A DNA stretch of 64,000 nt from Pseudomonas lutea (lineage in GTDB: Bacteria > Pseudomonadota > Gammaproteobacteria > Pseudomonadales > Pseudomonadaceae), in assembly GCF_000759445.1 (NCBI RefSeq), contig NZ_JRMB01000002.1, positions 930,001-994,000 on the forward strand, read 5' to 3'. The position numbers and the translations under genes are program-made. Of the stretch, positions 17,539-27,245 are shown piece by piece. Numbering within the stretch: the stretch's first letter is position 1; each line of letters opens with the position of its first letter. The notes under the pieces were generated by a model that saw only the letters and a program-made list of their open reading frames with translations, ran no database searches and was not told where the DNA came from.

Positions 17539-17639
17539 GCTTGAATCTCCTGAAACTGAATTTGGTTGCCGCAACTGCGTTTACAAATTGCGGTAATTCT
17601 TAAACGCTTGGCCTGTAAATGGGGGCCGCTCGGCTAATT

Positions 17640-18206
17640 TCAAGCCTGCTCGTCAATTGACGGCGAAACAGGCGATGGCGCCTTGCTGACCACAACCATG
17701 GCCGGGCGAAGCAAACGGCCATTGAGCTGATAACCCTTCTGGAACACCTTGAGCACGCTGTTGGGCTCGACGTCAGCGCTTTCCTGCATCGCCATCGCCT
17801 GATGGTGCTCGGCGTTGAACGGCTGGCCGTGCGGATCAATGGCTTCCAGGTTGTAGCGCTTGAGGGTGTCGTAAAACATTTTCAGCGTGAGTTCGATACC
17901 TTCACGCATCGGCCGGATGCTCTCGTCATCCGGGTTGGACAAATCCAGACCGCGCTCAAGGCTGTCGACAATCGGCAGCAAGTCACTGGCAAACTTTTCC
18001 AGCGCAAACTTGTGCGCTTTTTCGACGTCTTGCTCGGCACGCCGGCGGACGTTCTGCAGATCCGCAGCCACGCGCAGCGACTGGTCTTGCGCGGCGGCCA
18101 GCTGTTCTTCAAGCACTTGCACGCGGGTTGCCAGGTCTTCATGGGAAGTCGCAGCGTCGCCAGCCTGATCCTGAGCCTGCGTATCCGGGTTCTGTTCGTC
18201 AGCCAT
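17640..18206 (-). CDS. grpE: Nucleotide exchange factor GrpE
   Basis: The 188-aa protein has a long N-terminal coiled coil (about 30-85), the DnaK-binding segment [41 protein letters not shown] region, and a C-terminal beta domain. It releases ADP from DnaK. It is the first gene of grpE-dnaK-dnaJ and is preceded by a close match to the heat-shock promoter consensus. Confidence 0.97.
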   Translation of the reverse strand: MADEQNPDTQAQDQAGDAATSHEDLATRVQVLEEQLAAAQDQSLRVAADLQNVRRRAEQDVEKAHKFALEKFASDLLPIVDSLERGLDLSNPDDESIRPMREGIELTLKMFYDTLKRYNLEAIDPHGQPFNAEHHQAMAMQESADVEPNSVLKVFQKGYQLNGRLLRPAMVVVSKAPSPVSPSIDEQA

Positions 18207-18260
18207 AAATTCTCTCCTTCTAATTACATCCGTGAGCTCAACTCACGCCTCTGCCCGGCT

Positions 18261-18290
18261 ATATGGGGCCGTAATTTTCCGGTTCAAGGG
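18261..18290 (-). promoter_or_regulatory. Sigma-32 (heat-shock) promoter of grpE-dnaK
   Basis: On the minus strand CTTGAA (complement of 18283-18288) is followed after 14 bases by CCCCATAT (complement of 18261-18268). This matches the RpoH consensus CTTGAA-N13-17-CCCCATNT exactly at the key positions. It lies about 55 bases before the grpE start. Confidence 0.85.
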
Positions 18291-18443
18291 CTTTGCGTGA
18301 TGGTAACGCCGAATAACCCTACAAATTTTCCGACATGATTTGAGCCCGGTGGCAGGCTGGCGGAATGCGGGGGAGATGCTAAAAATGGGTCGTGACCATC
18401 CAAATCGAGCTAAGCCGGGGCATTGTCAGCCGAAACTAAAACA

Positions 18444-18459
18444 CTGTATAAATAACCAG
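18444..18459. promoter_or_regulatory. LexA box (SOS box) of recN
   Basis: CTGTATAAATAACCAG keeps the CTG(N)10CAG frame and the CTGTAT half of the LexA consensus. It lies 25 bases upstream of the recN ATG. recN is an SOS gene in many gammaproteobacteria. Confidence 0.8.
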
Positions 18460-18483
18460 ACAACTTGTTTGGGAGCCGCTCTG

Positions 18484-20157
18484 ATGCTGGTCCACCTGTC
18501 CATACACAATTACGCCATCGTTGAACATCTCGACCTCGAACTTGATCGCGGCATGAGCGTGATCACCGGGGAAACCGGGGCCGGCAAGTCGATCATGCTC
18601 GACGCGCTTGGCCTGACGCTGGGTGATCGCGCCGACAGCGGCGTGGTAAGGCCAGGTGCCGACAAGGCCGATATTCTAGCGACGTTCGACGTGTCGGATA
18701 TCCCGGAAGCGAGCGCATGGCTCAAAGAGCGAGACCTCGAAACCGACGGCCCCTGCATTCTGCGCCGCGTCATCACCACCGAGGGCCGTTCGCGCTCCTA
18801 CATCAATGGCACACCCTGTCCCCAAGGCGACCTGAAGGCGCTGGGTGAGCTGGTTATTGATATCCACAGCCAGCATGAACATCAGTCGTTGCTCAAGACC
18901 GACACCCATCGGCGTTTGCTTGATGAGTACGCAGGCGCGACCGAACTCGCCCGTCAGGTTCAACTCGCCTCCCAGCGCTGGCGTCAGACGCGCCAGGAGC
19001 TGGAGCGCCTGTCCAACTCCGGGGACGAACAGCGCGCCAAGCATCAACTGCTCAGCTATCAGCTCGAAGAACTGGAAAGCCTGAGCCTCGGTGAAAAAGA
19101 GCTTGAGCACCTCGAGCAGGAACACACCACGCTGACCAACGCCGAGAGCTTGCTGGGTATCTGCCGGCAAGTGGTTGAGTTGTGCAGCGAAAGCGACTCC
19201 GGCAATGCCTTGAACGCGCTGACTGCCAGTCTCAACCGGCTTAGCAGCGTGAATAACACCCCTGATGCCCTGAACGAAGCCACGAACCTGCTTTCAAGCG
19301 CGCAAATTCAGGTGGAAGAAGCGGTGGGCGAAATCAATCGCTTCCTTGATCGCTTCGAAGCGGACCCGGCGCGCCTGCAACAGATTGAAGAGCGTCTCGA
19401 CACGATCTACACCCTGGCGCGCAAGCATCGCGTGCAGCCAACCGAGGTTGCGGCTCTGCACCAGAAACTGCTCGACGAGATCGAAACCCTCAATGCGAAC
19501 GACGAGGCGATCGAGCGACTGCAACATGAGGTCGGCTCGTACGCCCGGCATTATCAAGAGAAGGCGCGCGAGCTCAGCGATTTGCGTCACCGTGCCGCGC
19601 CAGAGCTGGCGCACAAGGTCGAGTATGAAATTCAGCGCCTGGGCATGCCCGGCGGTCGCTTCAACATCGCCCTGCGGGAAAACGTCGACAAAGAGCTTTC
19701 ACCCAATGGCCTGGAGCAGGTGGAGCTGCTGGTGAGCGCAAACCCCGGCCAACCGCTCAAAGCGCTGGCGAAAGTTGCATCGGGCGGCGAGCTGTCGCGT
19801 ATCAGCCTGGCCATTCAGGTCATCACGGCGCAGACATCGCGGGTACCCACGCTGGTATTTGACGAAGTGGACGTCGGCATCGGTGGTCCGACAGCGGAAA
19901 TCGTCGGCCAGTTGCTTCGCCGACTGGGCGAGCGCGGGCAAGTGATGACTGTCACGCACCTGCCCCAGGTCGCGGCGCAGGGACATCAACATTTGTTCGT
20001 GCACAAGGTTCGTGAGGCAGACGCCACACGGACGGCGGTGTCCAAGCTCAGTAAAAATGAGCGTGTGGAGGAAGTGGCGCGCATGCTGGGCGGCATTGAC
20101 CTGACGAAGGAGTCACTGGCTCACGCCAGGAAGATGGTCGTCACGTCCAAGTCTTGA
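18484..20157 (+). CDS. recN: DNA repair protein RecN
   Basis: The 557-aa SMC-like ATPase acts in recombinational repair of double-strand breaks. Walker A is GETGAGKSIMLDALG near residue 35; a central coiled coil spans about 160-370; the C-terminal half has the signature ASGGELSRISLAIQVI and Walker B VFDEVDVGIGG. The start MLVHLSIHNYAIVEHL at 18484 gives the family length; upstream in-frame ATGs would overlap the LexA box. Confidence 0.96.
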   Translation: MLVHLSIHNYAIVEHLDLELDRGMSVITGETGAGKSIMLDALGLTLGDRADSGVVRPGADKADILATFDVSDIPEASAWLKERDLETDGPCILRRVITTEGRSRSYINGTPCPQGDLKALGELVIDIHSQHEHQSLLKTDTHRRLLDEYAGATELARQVQLASQRWRQTRQELERLSNSGDEQRAKHQLLSYQLEELESLSLGEKELEHLEQEHTTLTNAESLLGICRQVVELCSESDSGNALNALTASLNRLSSVNNTPDALNEATNLLSSAQIQVEEAVGEINRFLDRFEADPARLQQIEERLDTIYTLARKHRVQPTEVAALHQKLLDEIETLNANDEAIERLQHEVGSYARHYQEKARELSDLRHRAAPELAHKVEYEIQRLGMPGGRFNIALRENVDKELSPNGLEQVELLVSANPGQPLKALAKVASGGELSRISLAIQVITAQTSRVPTLVFDEVDVGIGGPTAEIVGQLLRRLGERGQVMTVTHLPQVAAQGHQHLFVHKVREADATRTAVSKLSKNERVEEVARMLGGIDLTKESLAHARKMVVTSKS

Positions 20158-20163
20158 AACGAG

Positions 20164-20187
20164 AAAGGCGACCCTAAGGTCGCCTTT
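20164..20187. terminator. Bidirectional terminator between recN and fur
   Basis: A perfect 10-bp stem AAAGGCGACC/GGTCGCCTTT with a CTAA loop separates the convergent recN and fur genes. The A and T ends lie inside the stem on both strands. Confidence 0.75.
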
Positions 20188-20206
20188 CGCGTACATCACA
20201 AAAGGT

Positions 20207-20614
20207 TTAGACCTTTTGCTTGCGTACGTAGAGCACCAGATTGTGATCCACCAGCTCAAAGCCGTGCTTGCTCACAATGGCTTTTTGCAGCTTCTCGATC
20301 TCTTCGTCGAAGAACTCGATAACCTCACCGGACTCCACGTTAACCATATGGTCGTGGTGGCCTCCGTCAGCCAGTTCGAATACCGCATGGCCGCCATCGA
20401 AGTTGTGGCGAACCACCAACCCGGCTGCTTCGAACTGGGTCAAAACCCGGTAAACCGTTGCCAGACCGACGTCTTCATTGGCCTCCATCAGCGCCTTGTA
20501 GACGTCCTCCGCGCTCATGTGGCGCTGCTCTGCAGAATCGAGCATTTGAAGGATCTTGACCCGCGGCAGGGTCACTTTAAGTCCGGCTTTGCGTAGTTCG
20601 CTATTTTCAACCAT
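20207..20614 (-). CDS. fur: Ferric uptake regulator Fur
   Basis: The 135-aa metal-dependent repressor has an N-terminal winged helix (KVTLPRVKILQMLDSAEQRHMSAEDVYKAL) and a C-terminal dimerisation and metal domain with HNFDGGHAVFELADGGHHDHM and VSKHGFELVDHNLVLYV. As in P. aeruginosa Fur, it lacks the CxxC zinc pairs of E. coli Fur. The ATG at 20614 (MVENSELRKAG) is the family start. It diverges from bamE, as is usual in Pseudomonas. Confidence 0.96.
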   Translation of the reverse strand: MVENSELRKAGLKVTLPRVKILQMLDSAEQRHMSAEDVYKALMEANEDVGLATVYRVLTQFEAAGLVVRHNFDGGHAVFELADGGHHDHMVNVESGEVIEFFDEEIEKLQKAIVSKHGFELVDHNLVLYVRKQKV

Positions 20615-20712
20615 GGTCAGCTTTCTCGCAGACGCTGCTTCGCAGCTTCTCTTAATGCAGGTATGATCGGGGTTTACGTTGTCCCAGCCAAGATAGTGGA
20701 AGTCGCCCACCG

Positions 20713-21237
20713 ATGCAAAACACCAAGCTCTTGCTAACCAGTTTCACCTTCGTGGGACTGCTCGCACTCGCCGGTTGTTCATTCCCCGGGGTTTATAAAA
20801 TCGACATCCAACAGGGCAATGTCGTCACGCAGGACATGATAGACCAGTTGCGCCCGGGAATGACCCGTCGGCAAGTAAGGTTTATCATGGGCAACCCCTT
20901 GTTGACCGACACTTTTCACCCTGAGCGCTGGGACTACCTGTACAGCCTGCAGCCAGGAGGCGGCGAACGTCAGCAAGAACGCGTCAGCCTGATCTTCAAC
21001 GGCAATGACCAGTTGGCCAGCCTTTCCGGCGACTTCAAGCCGGGCGTCAGCCGCGACGAGGCCATCCTCGGCAAGGGCAGCGATACTACTGTCACCCCGG
21101 AAAACCAGGGGACAGAGCCGCCAAAGGAAGAGCCGCCGAAGCCTGGGTCCTTGCTGGAACAAATCCAGAACGACGTCGACAAGGTCGAAACAGTGCCGGT
21201 CCCTTCGCAGGAACCGATCGACACGAACTCACGCTGA
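20713..21237 (+). CDS. bamE: Outer membrane assembly lipoprotein BamE (OmlA/SmpA)
   Basis: The 174-aa lipoprotein has a signal peptide ending in the lipobox LAGC (Cys22) and one SmpA/OmlA domain ([42 protein letters not shown]). It is part of the BAM complex that inserts beta-barrel proteins. The C-terminal 50 residues are Pro/Glu-rich and probably disordered. It diverges from fur. Confidence 0.95.
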   Translation: MQNTKLLLTSFTFVGLLALAGCSFPGVYKIDIQQGNVVTQDMIDQLRPGMTRRQVRFIMGNPLLTDTFHPERWDYLYSLQPGGGERQQERVSLIFNGNDQLASLSGDFKPGVSRDEAILGKGSDTTVTPENQGTEPPKEEPPKPGSLLEQIQNDVDKVETVPVPSQEPIDTNSR

Positions 21238-21267
21238 TCCAGCATTTTTTGCTGAAATCACTTGTAT

Positions 21268-21296
21268 AAAAAAGCCCGGAATCTCCGGGCTTTTTT
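21268..21296 (+). terminator. Terminator after bamE, also facing rnfH
   Basis: AAAAAAGCCCGGA / TCCGGGCTTTTTT forms a strong stem with A and T tails and lies between the convergent bamE and rnfH. Confidence 0.85.
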
Positions 21297-21324
21297 ACGT
21301 CTGTCAATCGAGTCGATGCAAAGT

Positions 21325-21645
21325 TTAAATCGAGCCACTGGCCTTTTTCAGCGCAGCGGCCTTGAGCGCACGCAGCCGTCGGACCTCTTTTGGGTCTGCC
21401 AGCAGTGGCCGGTAGATCTCGACTCTGTCGCCGGCTTCCAGCTTTCGGATTTCCGGAGAGCTGACAAGTTGGCCAAAAACGCCTAGCGGGCACTGGGCTG
21501 GATTCAGTTCGGGAAACCTCTCAGCCATCCCTGAAAGAATGGCGGCAGCCCTAACTGTGGTGCCGAGAGGCACCTCCAGCTCAAGCAACTCCTGGCGGTC
21601 GGGAGTGGCATAGACCACTTCGACGCGTATCGACGTCTCAGCCAT
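21325..21645 (-). CDS. rnfH: RnfH family ubiquitin-like protein (RatB)
   Basis: The 106-aa protein of the RnfH/PasI family has the beta-grasp pattern IRVEVVYATPDRQELLELEVPLGTTVRAAAILSG, then VGIFG-like FGQLVSSPEIRKLEAGDRVEIYRPLLADPKEVRRLRA. Its biochemical role is not settled. The ATG at 21645 (MAETSIRVEVVYA) overlaps the end of ratA, the usual partner gene. Confidence 0.92.
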   Translation of the reverse strand: MAETSIRVEVVYATPDRQELLELEVPLGTTVRAAAILSGMAERFPELNPAQCPLGVFGQLVSSPEIRKLEAGDRVEIYRPLLADPKEVRRLRALKAAALKKASGSI

Positions 21646-22072
21646 GCAGCTCTTTCGCGCGCTGACAGAACGCATCGACCAAGGTGTTGGCGGCTTGGTT
21701 GAACAGCGGGCCCAATGTGGCACGAACAATCGGGCCAGCGTAATCGAACGAGAGGTCCAGGCTGATCTTGCAGGCTTTTTCGTTCAGCGCCTTGAACGTC
21801 CAGACGCCATGCAACTGGCTGAAGGGCCCCTCTTCGAGGTTCATCTCGATGACCTGTCCAGGTGTGAGCGTGTTGCGTGTCACAAAGTGCTGGCTCAAGC
21901 CACCTTTCGCCACCTCAACGCGCGCACGCATCGAGGTGTCACTCTGCTCAAGCACGCTGGCGCCGGAGCACCACGGCAGGAATTCCGAATAGCGACTCAC
22001 GTCGTTGACCAAGTCGTACAGCGCCTGAGCGGGATACGGCAAAAGGGCGGAACGTTGAATATGCGTAGTCAT
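21638..22072 (-). CDS. ratA: START-like protein RatA (polyketide cyclase/coenzyme Q-binding fold)
   Basis: The 144-aa START-domain protein (MTTHIQRSALLPYPAQALYDLVNDVSRYSEFLPWCSG) matches RatA/PasT. E. coli homologues have been linked to ribosome association, toxin-like effects and ubiquinone function. It overlaps rnfH by 8 bases. The ATG at 22072 is preferred over an upstream in-frame ATG at 22108 that would extend into the transporter gene. Confidence 0.9.
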   Translation of the reverse strand: MTTHIQRSALLPYPAQALYDLVNDVSRYSEFLPWCSGASVLEQSDTSMRARVEVAKGGLSQHFVTRNTLTPGQVIEMNLEEGPFSQLHGVWTFKALNEKACKISLDLSFDYAGPIVRATLGPLFNQAANTLVDAFCQRAKELHG

Positions 22073-22079
22073 GTCAGCG

Positions 22080-23483
22080 TCATTTCCAAAGCTGAGCGGC
22101 AAAGACAATCAGGATGCCGATCGGCGCCACATAGCGCATCAAAAAGAACGTTAAAGCGAACAGGACCGGGCTGCGTACCGACAACTCGTCGCGCACTGCG
22201 CCGCGTCCCATCACCCAACCTGCGAATACCACAAAGCACAATCCACCCAGCGGCAGCATGATCCGCGAGGTGAAGAAATCAATCACGCCAAAGAAGTCCA
22301 GCCCCGACGTCGCTCCCCACTGATAGAGGTGAAACCCCGCGCCTTCGTTCACGAAAAATTTGGCCTGCTTCCAGATATTGAACGAGAAAACCGTCCCCAA
22401 TCCGAAGAACCAGCAGATGAACGATAGCCAGAAAGTCACCCAGCCGCGGCGCACTTTTGTGCGTTCAACCAGGTACGCAACCATCGGCTCAAGCAAAGAA
22501 ATGGCCGAGCTCCAGGCGGCAACCGCGACGAGGATAAAAAACACCACGCCCATGACGGTACCAAAGGCGACGTTACCAAATGCATAGGGCAAGGTGACGA
22601 ACATCAGGCCTGGTCCCTCGCTCGGGTTCAGCCCTGCGGCGAACACAATCGGGAACAAGGCCATGCCCGCCAGCAGCGAAACGAACGTGTCGAGCAACGC
22701 CACACCCACCACCGTTGCACTGATGGAGGCTTCCTTGGTCATGTAAGCGCCGTAGATCATGATCGAGCCCACACCGACACTCAGTGAGAAGAAGGCGTGC
22801 CCCATCGCCGGCAGCAGGCCATCAAGAATCTTCTCGGGCGTGAAGTCGAACATGAAATGCAGGCCTTCCATGAAGTGCCCGGTTGTCAGGCTGTAGCCCA
22901 GCAGAATCACCATCAGCACGAACAGCAATGGCATCAGGATCCGCAAGCTGCGCTCAAGCCCGGCGTTGACACCCTTGGCGATGGTGATCGCCGACAACAG
23001 CATGAACAGCGTATGCCAGCCGACCAGGCGCCACGGATCGGAAATCATCTCACCGAAATAGGCACCGACGCCGTCAGGCGACACGCCTTTGAAATCGCCC
23101 TTCCCTACATTGATGATGTACTCCAGCGACCAGCCACCGACCACGCTATAAAAAGAGAGGATCAGCAGCGCAGTGACCATGCCGGCGAACGCGCCCCATG
23201 ACCACTTTGAAGAGTGCCCCGCCTCCAGCGCCAGTGTGCGCAGCGCGTTGGCCGGGCTCTGCCGTGAACGGCGGCCGATCAGCGTTTCGGCAATCATCAC
23301 CGGAATACCGATCAGGGCGATGCACGCCAGAAACACCAGCACGAACGCACCGCCGCCGTAGACGCCAACCATGTAGGGGAATTTCCATATGCTCCCCAAT
23401 CCCACGGCAGAACCGGTGGCAGCCAGTATAAACACCCAGCGACTGGCCCAACTGCCGTGTACAGAAACCTTGTCCGTCGACAT
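22080..23483 (-). CDS. Sodium-dependent transporter, SNF (neurotransmitter:sodium symporter) family
   Basis: The 467-aa inner-membrane protein has about 11-12 hydrophobic segments. The first helix carries the SNF hallmark [19 protein letters not shown], where unwound helix 1 binds sodium and substrate. Prokaryotic members such as LeuT and MhsT move amino acids; the substrate here is unknown. Start at 23483 ([16 protein letters not shown]). It precedes ratA by 7 bases and diverges from smpB. Confidence 0.92.
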   Translation of the reverse strand: MSTDKVSVHGSWASRWVFILAATGSAVGLGSIWKFPYMVGVYGGGAFVLVFLACIALIGIPVMIAETLIGRRSRQSPANALRTLALEAGHSSKWSWGAFAGMVTALLILSFYSVVGGWSLEYIINVGKGDFKGVSPDGVGAYFGEMISDPWRLVGWHTLFMLLSAITIAKGVNAGLERSLRILMPLLFVLMVILLGYSLTTGHFMEGLHFMFDFTPEKILDGLLPAMGHAFFSLSVGVGSIMIYGAYMTKEASISATVVGVALLDTFVSLLAGMALFPIVFAAGLNPSEGPGLMFVTLPYAFGNVAFGTVMGVVFFILVAVAAWSSAISLLEPMVAYLVERTKVRRGWVTFWLSFICWFFGLGTVFSFNIWKQAKFFVNEGAGFHLYQWGATSGLDFFGVIDFFTSRIMLPLGGLCFVVFAGWVMGRGAVRDELSVRSPVLFALTFFLMRYVAPIGILIVFAAQLWK

Positions 23484-23611
23484 CGTTGACACGTCCAACA
23501 CGCAAAAAAGATCGCGCATTGTCCGGGATTCACTCCCCCCGCTCAAGCGCGCAACTTCTCCGGTGTGAGCCCGTAGCGCAGACGCAGGTTGATCCCTATA
23601 ATGCGTCGCCT

Positions 23612-24094
23612 ATGGCTAAGCTCAAGAAACATCCCACAGGGACCATCGCGCAAAATAAAAAGGCGCGTCACGATTACTTCATCGAACACAAGTTCGAGGC
23701 CGGTCTGGTCCTGGCTGGCTGGGAAGTAAAAAGCCTGCGTGCCAACAAGGTGCAGCTGGTAGACAGTTACGTGTTGCTCAAGGACGGTGAGGCCTGGCTG
23801 ATGGGTAGCCATATCTCGCCGCTGACGACAGCCAGTACCCACGTCATCGCTGACCCGACACGCACCCGCAAATTGCTGCTTAACAAACGCGAGCTGGAAA
23901 AGCTGACAACGTCTGTTCAGCAAAAAGGCTATGCCTGCGTGGCCCTTGCCCTGTACTGGAAGCAGCACTTGATCAAGTGCGAAATTGCGCTGGGCAAAGG
24001 CAAGAAGGAATACGACAAGCGCGACACCGAGCGCGAGCGCGATTCCAACCGTGAGTTGCAGCGCGCCGTACGCAACAAAGGCAAGGAAGATTGA
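23612..24094 (+). CDS. smpB: SsrA-binding protein SmpB
   Basis: The 160-aa trans-translation partner of tmRNA has [35 protein letters not shown] and the basic C-terminal tail ([32 protein letters not shown]) that occupies the decoding centre. The ATG at 23612 gives the family length. ssrA is on the same strand about 7.8 kb downstream, with the lactate cluster between. Confidence 0.97.
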   Translation: MAKLKKHPTGTIAQNKKARHDYFIEHKFEAGLVLAGWEVKSLRANKVQLVDSYVLLKDGEAWLMGSHISPLTTASTHVIADPTRTRKLLLNKRELEKLTTSVQQKGYACVALALYWKQHLIKCEIALGKGKKEYDKRDTERERDSNRELQRAVRNKGKED

Positions 24095-24160
24095 GTTCTT
24101 TCGGTCTCTGATTTGACGCCCCGCCGAGCAATCGCGCCGAGCCTGTTGGTTTTCACGCGA

Positions 24161-24252
24161 TGCATGGGAACCGGCTTGCTGGCGAATGGGGCATTTCGGT
24201 AAACATGGTGACGACTGAAGCGGCAGGTTCGCCAGCAAGCCGGCTCCTACAG
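24161..24252. repeat. REP doublet (REPIN-like) downstream of smpB
   Basis: Two copies of a Pseudomonas REP core face each other: ACCGGCTTGCTGGCGAA at about 24170-24186 and its complement TTCGCCAGCAAGCCGGCTCC at about 24228-24247, about 40 bases apart. Such inverted pairs are mobilised by RAYT transposases, none of which is encoded here. It lies between convergent smpB and lldR. Confidence 0.85.
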
Positions 24253-24295
24253 CTTGGGTAGCCGCGTGCGATTGGTTTCGCAGCTACGCTGACTA

Positions 24296-25063
24296 TTAAA
24301 TCCGATTACGTCGCTCAGCCCTCGCGGTGCGCTGAACCTGCTGGCGCACTTCCTCCAGCACTTCCTGCACGTACAGCAAATGACGGCTCGAGACCTCCCG
24401 AGCATCGTCCGCACGCCCTTCGATGATTGCCAGATACAGCTCACGATGCTGATCGATGAGCATGTCGCGGGTTTCCGTGCGCTGTTTGTACATGCCACCG
24501 ATGTTGGTGACCACGCTGCGTTTCAGTAGATCGAACAGGCCGCGGATGGTGTGCAGCAGCACGGCGTTGTGGCTGGCTTCGGCGATGGCGAGGTGGAAAT
24601 TGGCATCGGCCGCGCCCTCCTCCGCCCTGCTCACCTCTTCTGCCCGGCTGTAGCAATCCTGCAAGGCGTCGAACGCTTCGCGCAGCCGCAGACGATCCAC
24701 ATCTGTCGCTCTGATGGCTGCGTAATAGGCGCATGACGCTTCCAGCGTGTGGCGAAATTCCAGCAAGTCGCGCTGGGCGTCCGGGCTGCTTTCCAGCAAA
24801 TGCAGCAAGGGATCGCTGAACGTCGACCCCAGGCTGTCCACCACGTAGTTGCCACCGCCCTGACGGCTGACCAACAGGCCCTTGGCCGTGAGCTTTTGAA
24901 TGGCTTCGCGCAGCGACGGGCGCGAGACCCCGAACTGCTCTGCCAGCGTTCGCTCAGCCGGCAGTCGACCGCCGGCGCGCAACGTGCCTTCCAGAATCAT
25001 CCTTTCCAACTGCTCGACGATATCGTCAGACAAGCGGCGCTGGCGCACCTGATCAAAGCCCAT
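24296..25063 (-). CDS. lldR: Lactate-responsive GntR/FadR-type regulator LldR
   Basis: The 255-aa regulator has an N-terminal winged helix (RRLSDDIVEQLERMILEGTLRAGGRLPAERTLAEQFGVSRPSLREAIQKL) and an all-helical FCD ligand domain (about 95-235). It is transcribed divergently from lldP-lldD-dld and next to a perfect FadR-family operator, so it most likely represses that operon until lactate binds. Start at 25063, with GGAGTGAAGG upstream. Confidence 0.92.
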   Translation of the reverse strand: MGFDQVRQRRLSDDIVEQLERMILEGTLRAGGRLPAERTLAEQFGVSRPSLREAIQKLTAKGLLVSRQGGGNYVVDSLGSTFSDPLLHLLESSPDAQRDLLEFRHTLEASCAYYAAIRATDVDRLRLREAFDALQDCYSRAEEVSRAEEGAADANFHLAIAEASHNAVLLHTIRGLFDLLKRSVVTNIGGMYKQRTETRDMLIDQHRELYLAIIEGRADDAREVSSRHLLYVQEVLEEVRQQVQRTARAERRNRI

Positions 25064-25480
25064 AACACCTTCACTCCAGATCCCGCTGCCCCCGATATGG
25101 CTCGGCAGGGGGCGCGTATTCTCGCTGATCGCGATCCGACATTCACCCAACAGCGGTAGGAAAAATCGCACCATCAGGCAAAAACCGGGCTGGCTCCGAC
25201 GAAAGTTCAACCCGCATAAATTGACACACTCTCCGCAAGGCTTCTAACCTAGCGCCAAGACATTGTAAATTGGTATTACCAATTTACAATGCCGGCGATG
25301 CGCGGCTTCCGCTGCTATCCGCCGCAGGCAATTCCCGAGAGCGGAATGCTTGAGCTGGTGAGCTGTGCGACTCGTTCGTCAGCACCGACAGGGAGACAGA
25401 CACGAGGCTGTCACCTGCAGGAGCCGCGCACGTAAGACATGGACACCGGGCCTAACCAAAAATAATTAGGGGCCTCATAC
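25064..25480. other. lldR-lldP divergent control region
   Basis: This 417-base region holds a TTGACA (25221-25226) with a weak TCTAAC about 16 bases on, then the 31-bp palindrome. The remaining roughly 190 bases before lldP have no gene I can support and form a long 5' leader. Confidence 0.6.
25261..25291. promoter_or_regulatory. Perfect 31-bp palindrome, LldR operator
   Basis: The 15-base arm CATTGTAAATTGGTA is repeated exactly as its reverse complement TACCAATTTACAATG around one central T. The inner core TTGGTattACCAA fits the FadR-subfamily pattern TNGTNNNACNA. It lies just downstream of a TTGACA promoter, suiting repression by blocking initiation or clearance. Confidence 0.85.
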
Positions 25481-27178
25481 ATGCAAACCTGGCAACAGCT
25501 CTACACACCTCTCGGCAGCCTCGGCCTTTCGGCGCTCGTGGCCGTCATCCCGATCGTGTTCTTCTTCCTGGCGCTGGCCGTCTTCCGTCTCAAGGGTCAC
25601 CTCGCTGGCGCCATAACGCTGTTGCTGGCCGTATTGATCGCTATCTTCGCGTTTCAGATGCCTGCCGACATGGCCATCGCGTCCGCTGGGTACGGGTTCC
25701 TGTACGGCTTGTGGCCTATCGCGTGGATCATCATCGCTGCGGTGTTTCTCTACAAACTCACCGTCAAGAGCGGTCAGTTCGAGATCATCCGCAGCTCGGT
25801 CATGTCGATCACCGATGACCAGCGCCTGCAGGTCTTGCTGATCGGTTTCTGCTTCGGCGCCTTTCTTGAGGGCGCGGCGGGCTTTGGTGCGCCGGTCGCG
25901 ATTACCGCAGCCCTGCTGGTCGGGCTGGGTTTGAACCCGCTGTATGCGGCCGGCCTCTGCCTCATCGCCAACACTGCGCCGGTGGCGTTTGGTGCCCTGG
26001 GTATCCCGATCATCGTGGCCGGGCAGGTTTCGGGCCTTGACCCATTCAAGATCGGCGCCATGGCGGGCCGTCAATTGCCGCTGTTGTCAGTCTTCGTGCC
26101 GTTCTGGTTGATGTTCATGATGGACGGCGTCAAGGGCGTCAAAGAGACCTGGCCGGCAGCGCTGGTCGCGGGTGGCAGCTTCGCCGTCGTGCAATTTCTG
26201 ACCTCCAACTTCATCGGTCCGGAGCTGCCTGACATTACCTCGGCGCTGGTTAGCCTTGTGGCCCTGACGTTCTTCTTGAAAGTATGGCAACCCGCGCGCG
26301 CAGCCGATGCGCAGGTCGCTGGCACATCCGGCGGCGCAGCTGTCATGGGTGGCAGCACCGGCGGCTTCGGTCAGCCGCGCATTACCAAAAAATCCCCGTA
26401 CTCGGCAGGCACCATCATCAAAGCGTGGTCGCCCTTCCTGATCCTGACGGTCATCGTCACGATCTGGACGCTGAAGCCGTTCAAGGCGCTGTTTGCCGCA
26501 GGCGGGCCGTTGCAGTCGCTGACCATGAACTTCCCGGTGCCACATCTGGATCAACTGGTCATGAAGGCCGCGCCGATTGTGGCCAACCCGACCGCCATGC
26601 CGGCGGTGTACAAGTTCGATCTGCTGGCTGCCTCGGGCAGTGCGATTCTGATCTCGGCCATTTTGGCGATGATTGTCCTGCGCATCGCTCCGAAGACCGG
26701 CCTGACCACGTTCAAAGAGACCCTGATCGAATTGCGCTGGGCCATCGTGTCCATCGGCATGGTGCTGGCGTTCGCGTTCGTCATGAACTATTCCGGGATG
26801 TCCTCGACGCTGGCGCTGGTACTGGCCGGCACCGGCAGTGCCTTCCCGTTCTTCTCGCCATTCCTCGGCTGGCTGGGCGTGTTTCTGACAGGCTCCGACA
26901 CGTCGTCGAACGCGCTGTTTGGCTCGCTGCAGGCGACCACCGCGCATCAGTTGGGCGTCAGCGACGTGTTGATGGTCGCGGCCAACTCCAGCGGCGGCGT
27001 GACCGGCAAGATGATTTCCCCGCAATCCATCGCGGTGGCCTGCGCGGCGACCGGGTTAGTGGGTAAGGAATCCGACCTGTTCCGCTTCACCCTGAAACAC
27101 AGCATCTTCTTCGCCGCGATCGTCGGCTGCATCACCTATGCACAGGCGTACTGGTTCACCGGCATGCTGGTTCATTAA
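25481..27178 (+). CDS. lldP: L-lactate permease
   Basis: The 565-aa integral membrane protein of the LctP family has about 12-14 hydrophobic segments. Conserved stretches include [40 protein letters not shown] and [14 protein letters not shown]. It imports L- and D-lactate (and glycolate in some hosts) with protons. It is first in the lldP-lldD-dld operon. A Gly/Ser-rich linker at about residues 275-300 separates two membrane blocks. Confidence 0.95.
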   Translation: MQTWQQLYTPLGSLGLSALVAVIPIVFFFLALAVFRLKGHLAGAITLLLAVLIAIFAFQMPADMAIASAGYGFLYGLWPIAWIIIAAVFLYKLTVKSGQFEIIRSSVMSITDDQRLQVLLIGFCFGAFLEGAAGFGAPVAITAALLVGLGLNPLYAAGLCLIANTAPVAFGALGIPIIVAGQVSGLDPFKIGAMAGRQLPLLSVFVPFWLMFMMDGVKGVKETWPAALVAGGSFAVVQFLTSNFIGPELPDITSALVSLVALTFFLKVWQPARAADAQVAGTSGGAAVMGGSTGGFGQPRITKKSPYSAGTIIKAWSPFLILTVIVTIWTLKPFKALFAAGGPLQSLTMNFPVPHLDQLVMKAAPIVANPTAMPAVYKFDLLAASGSAILISAILAMIVLRIAPKTGLTTFKETLIELRWAIVSIGMVLAFAFVMNYSGMSSTLALVLAGTGSAFPFFSPFLGWLGVFLTGSDTSSNALFGSLQATTAHQLGVSDVLMVAANSSGGVTGKMISPQSIAVACAATGLVGKESDLFRFTLKHSIFFAAIVGCITYAQAYWFTGMLVH

Positions 27179-27245
27179 TCAGACGAGCGCCGGGTGTGCC
27201 GCTTGGCGCACCCGGCTGGCCCTGCTCACTCATCTGCGAGATCCC

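Noticed and set aside
22080..23483. Reading the SNF transporter as part of the rat toxin-antitoxin unit
   Set aside because: RatA/RnfH pairing is conserved without this transporter; adjacency alone does not show a functional link.
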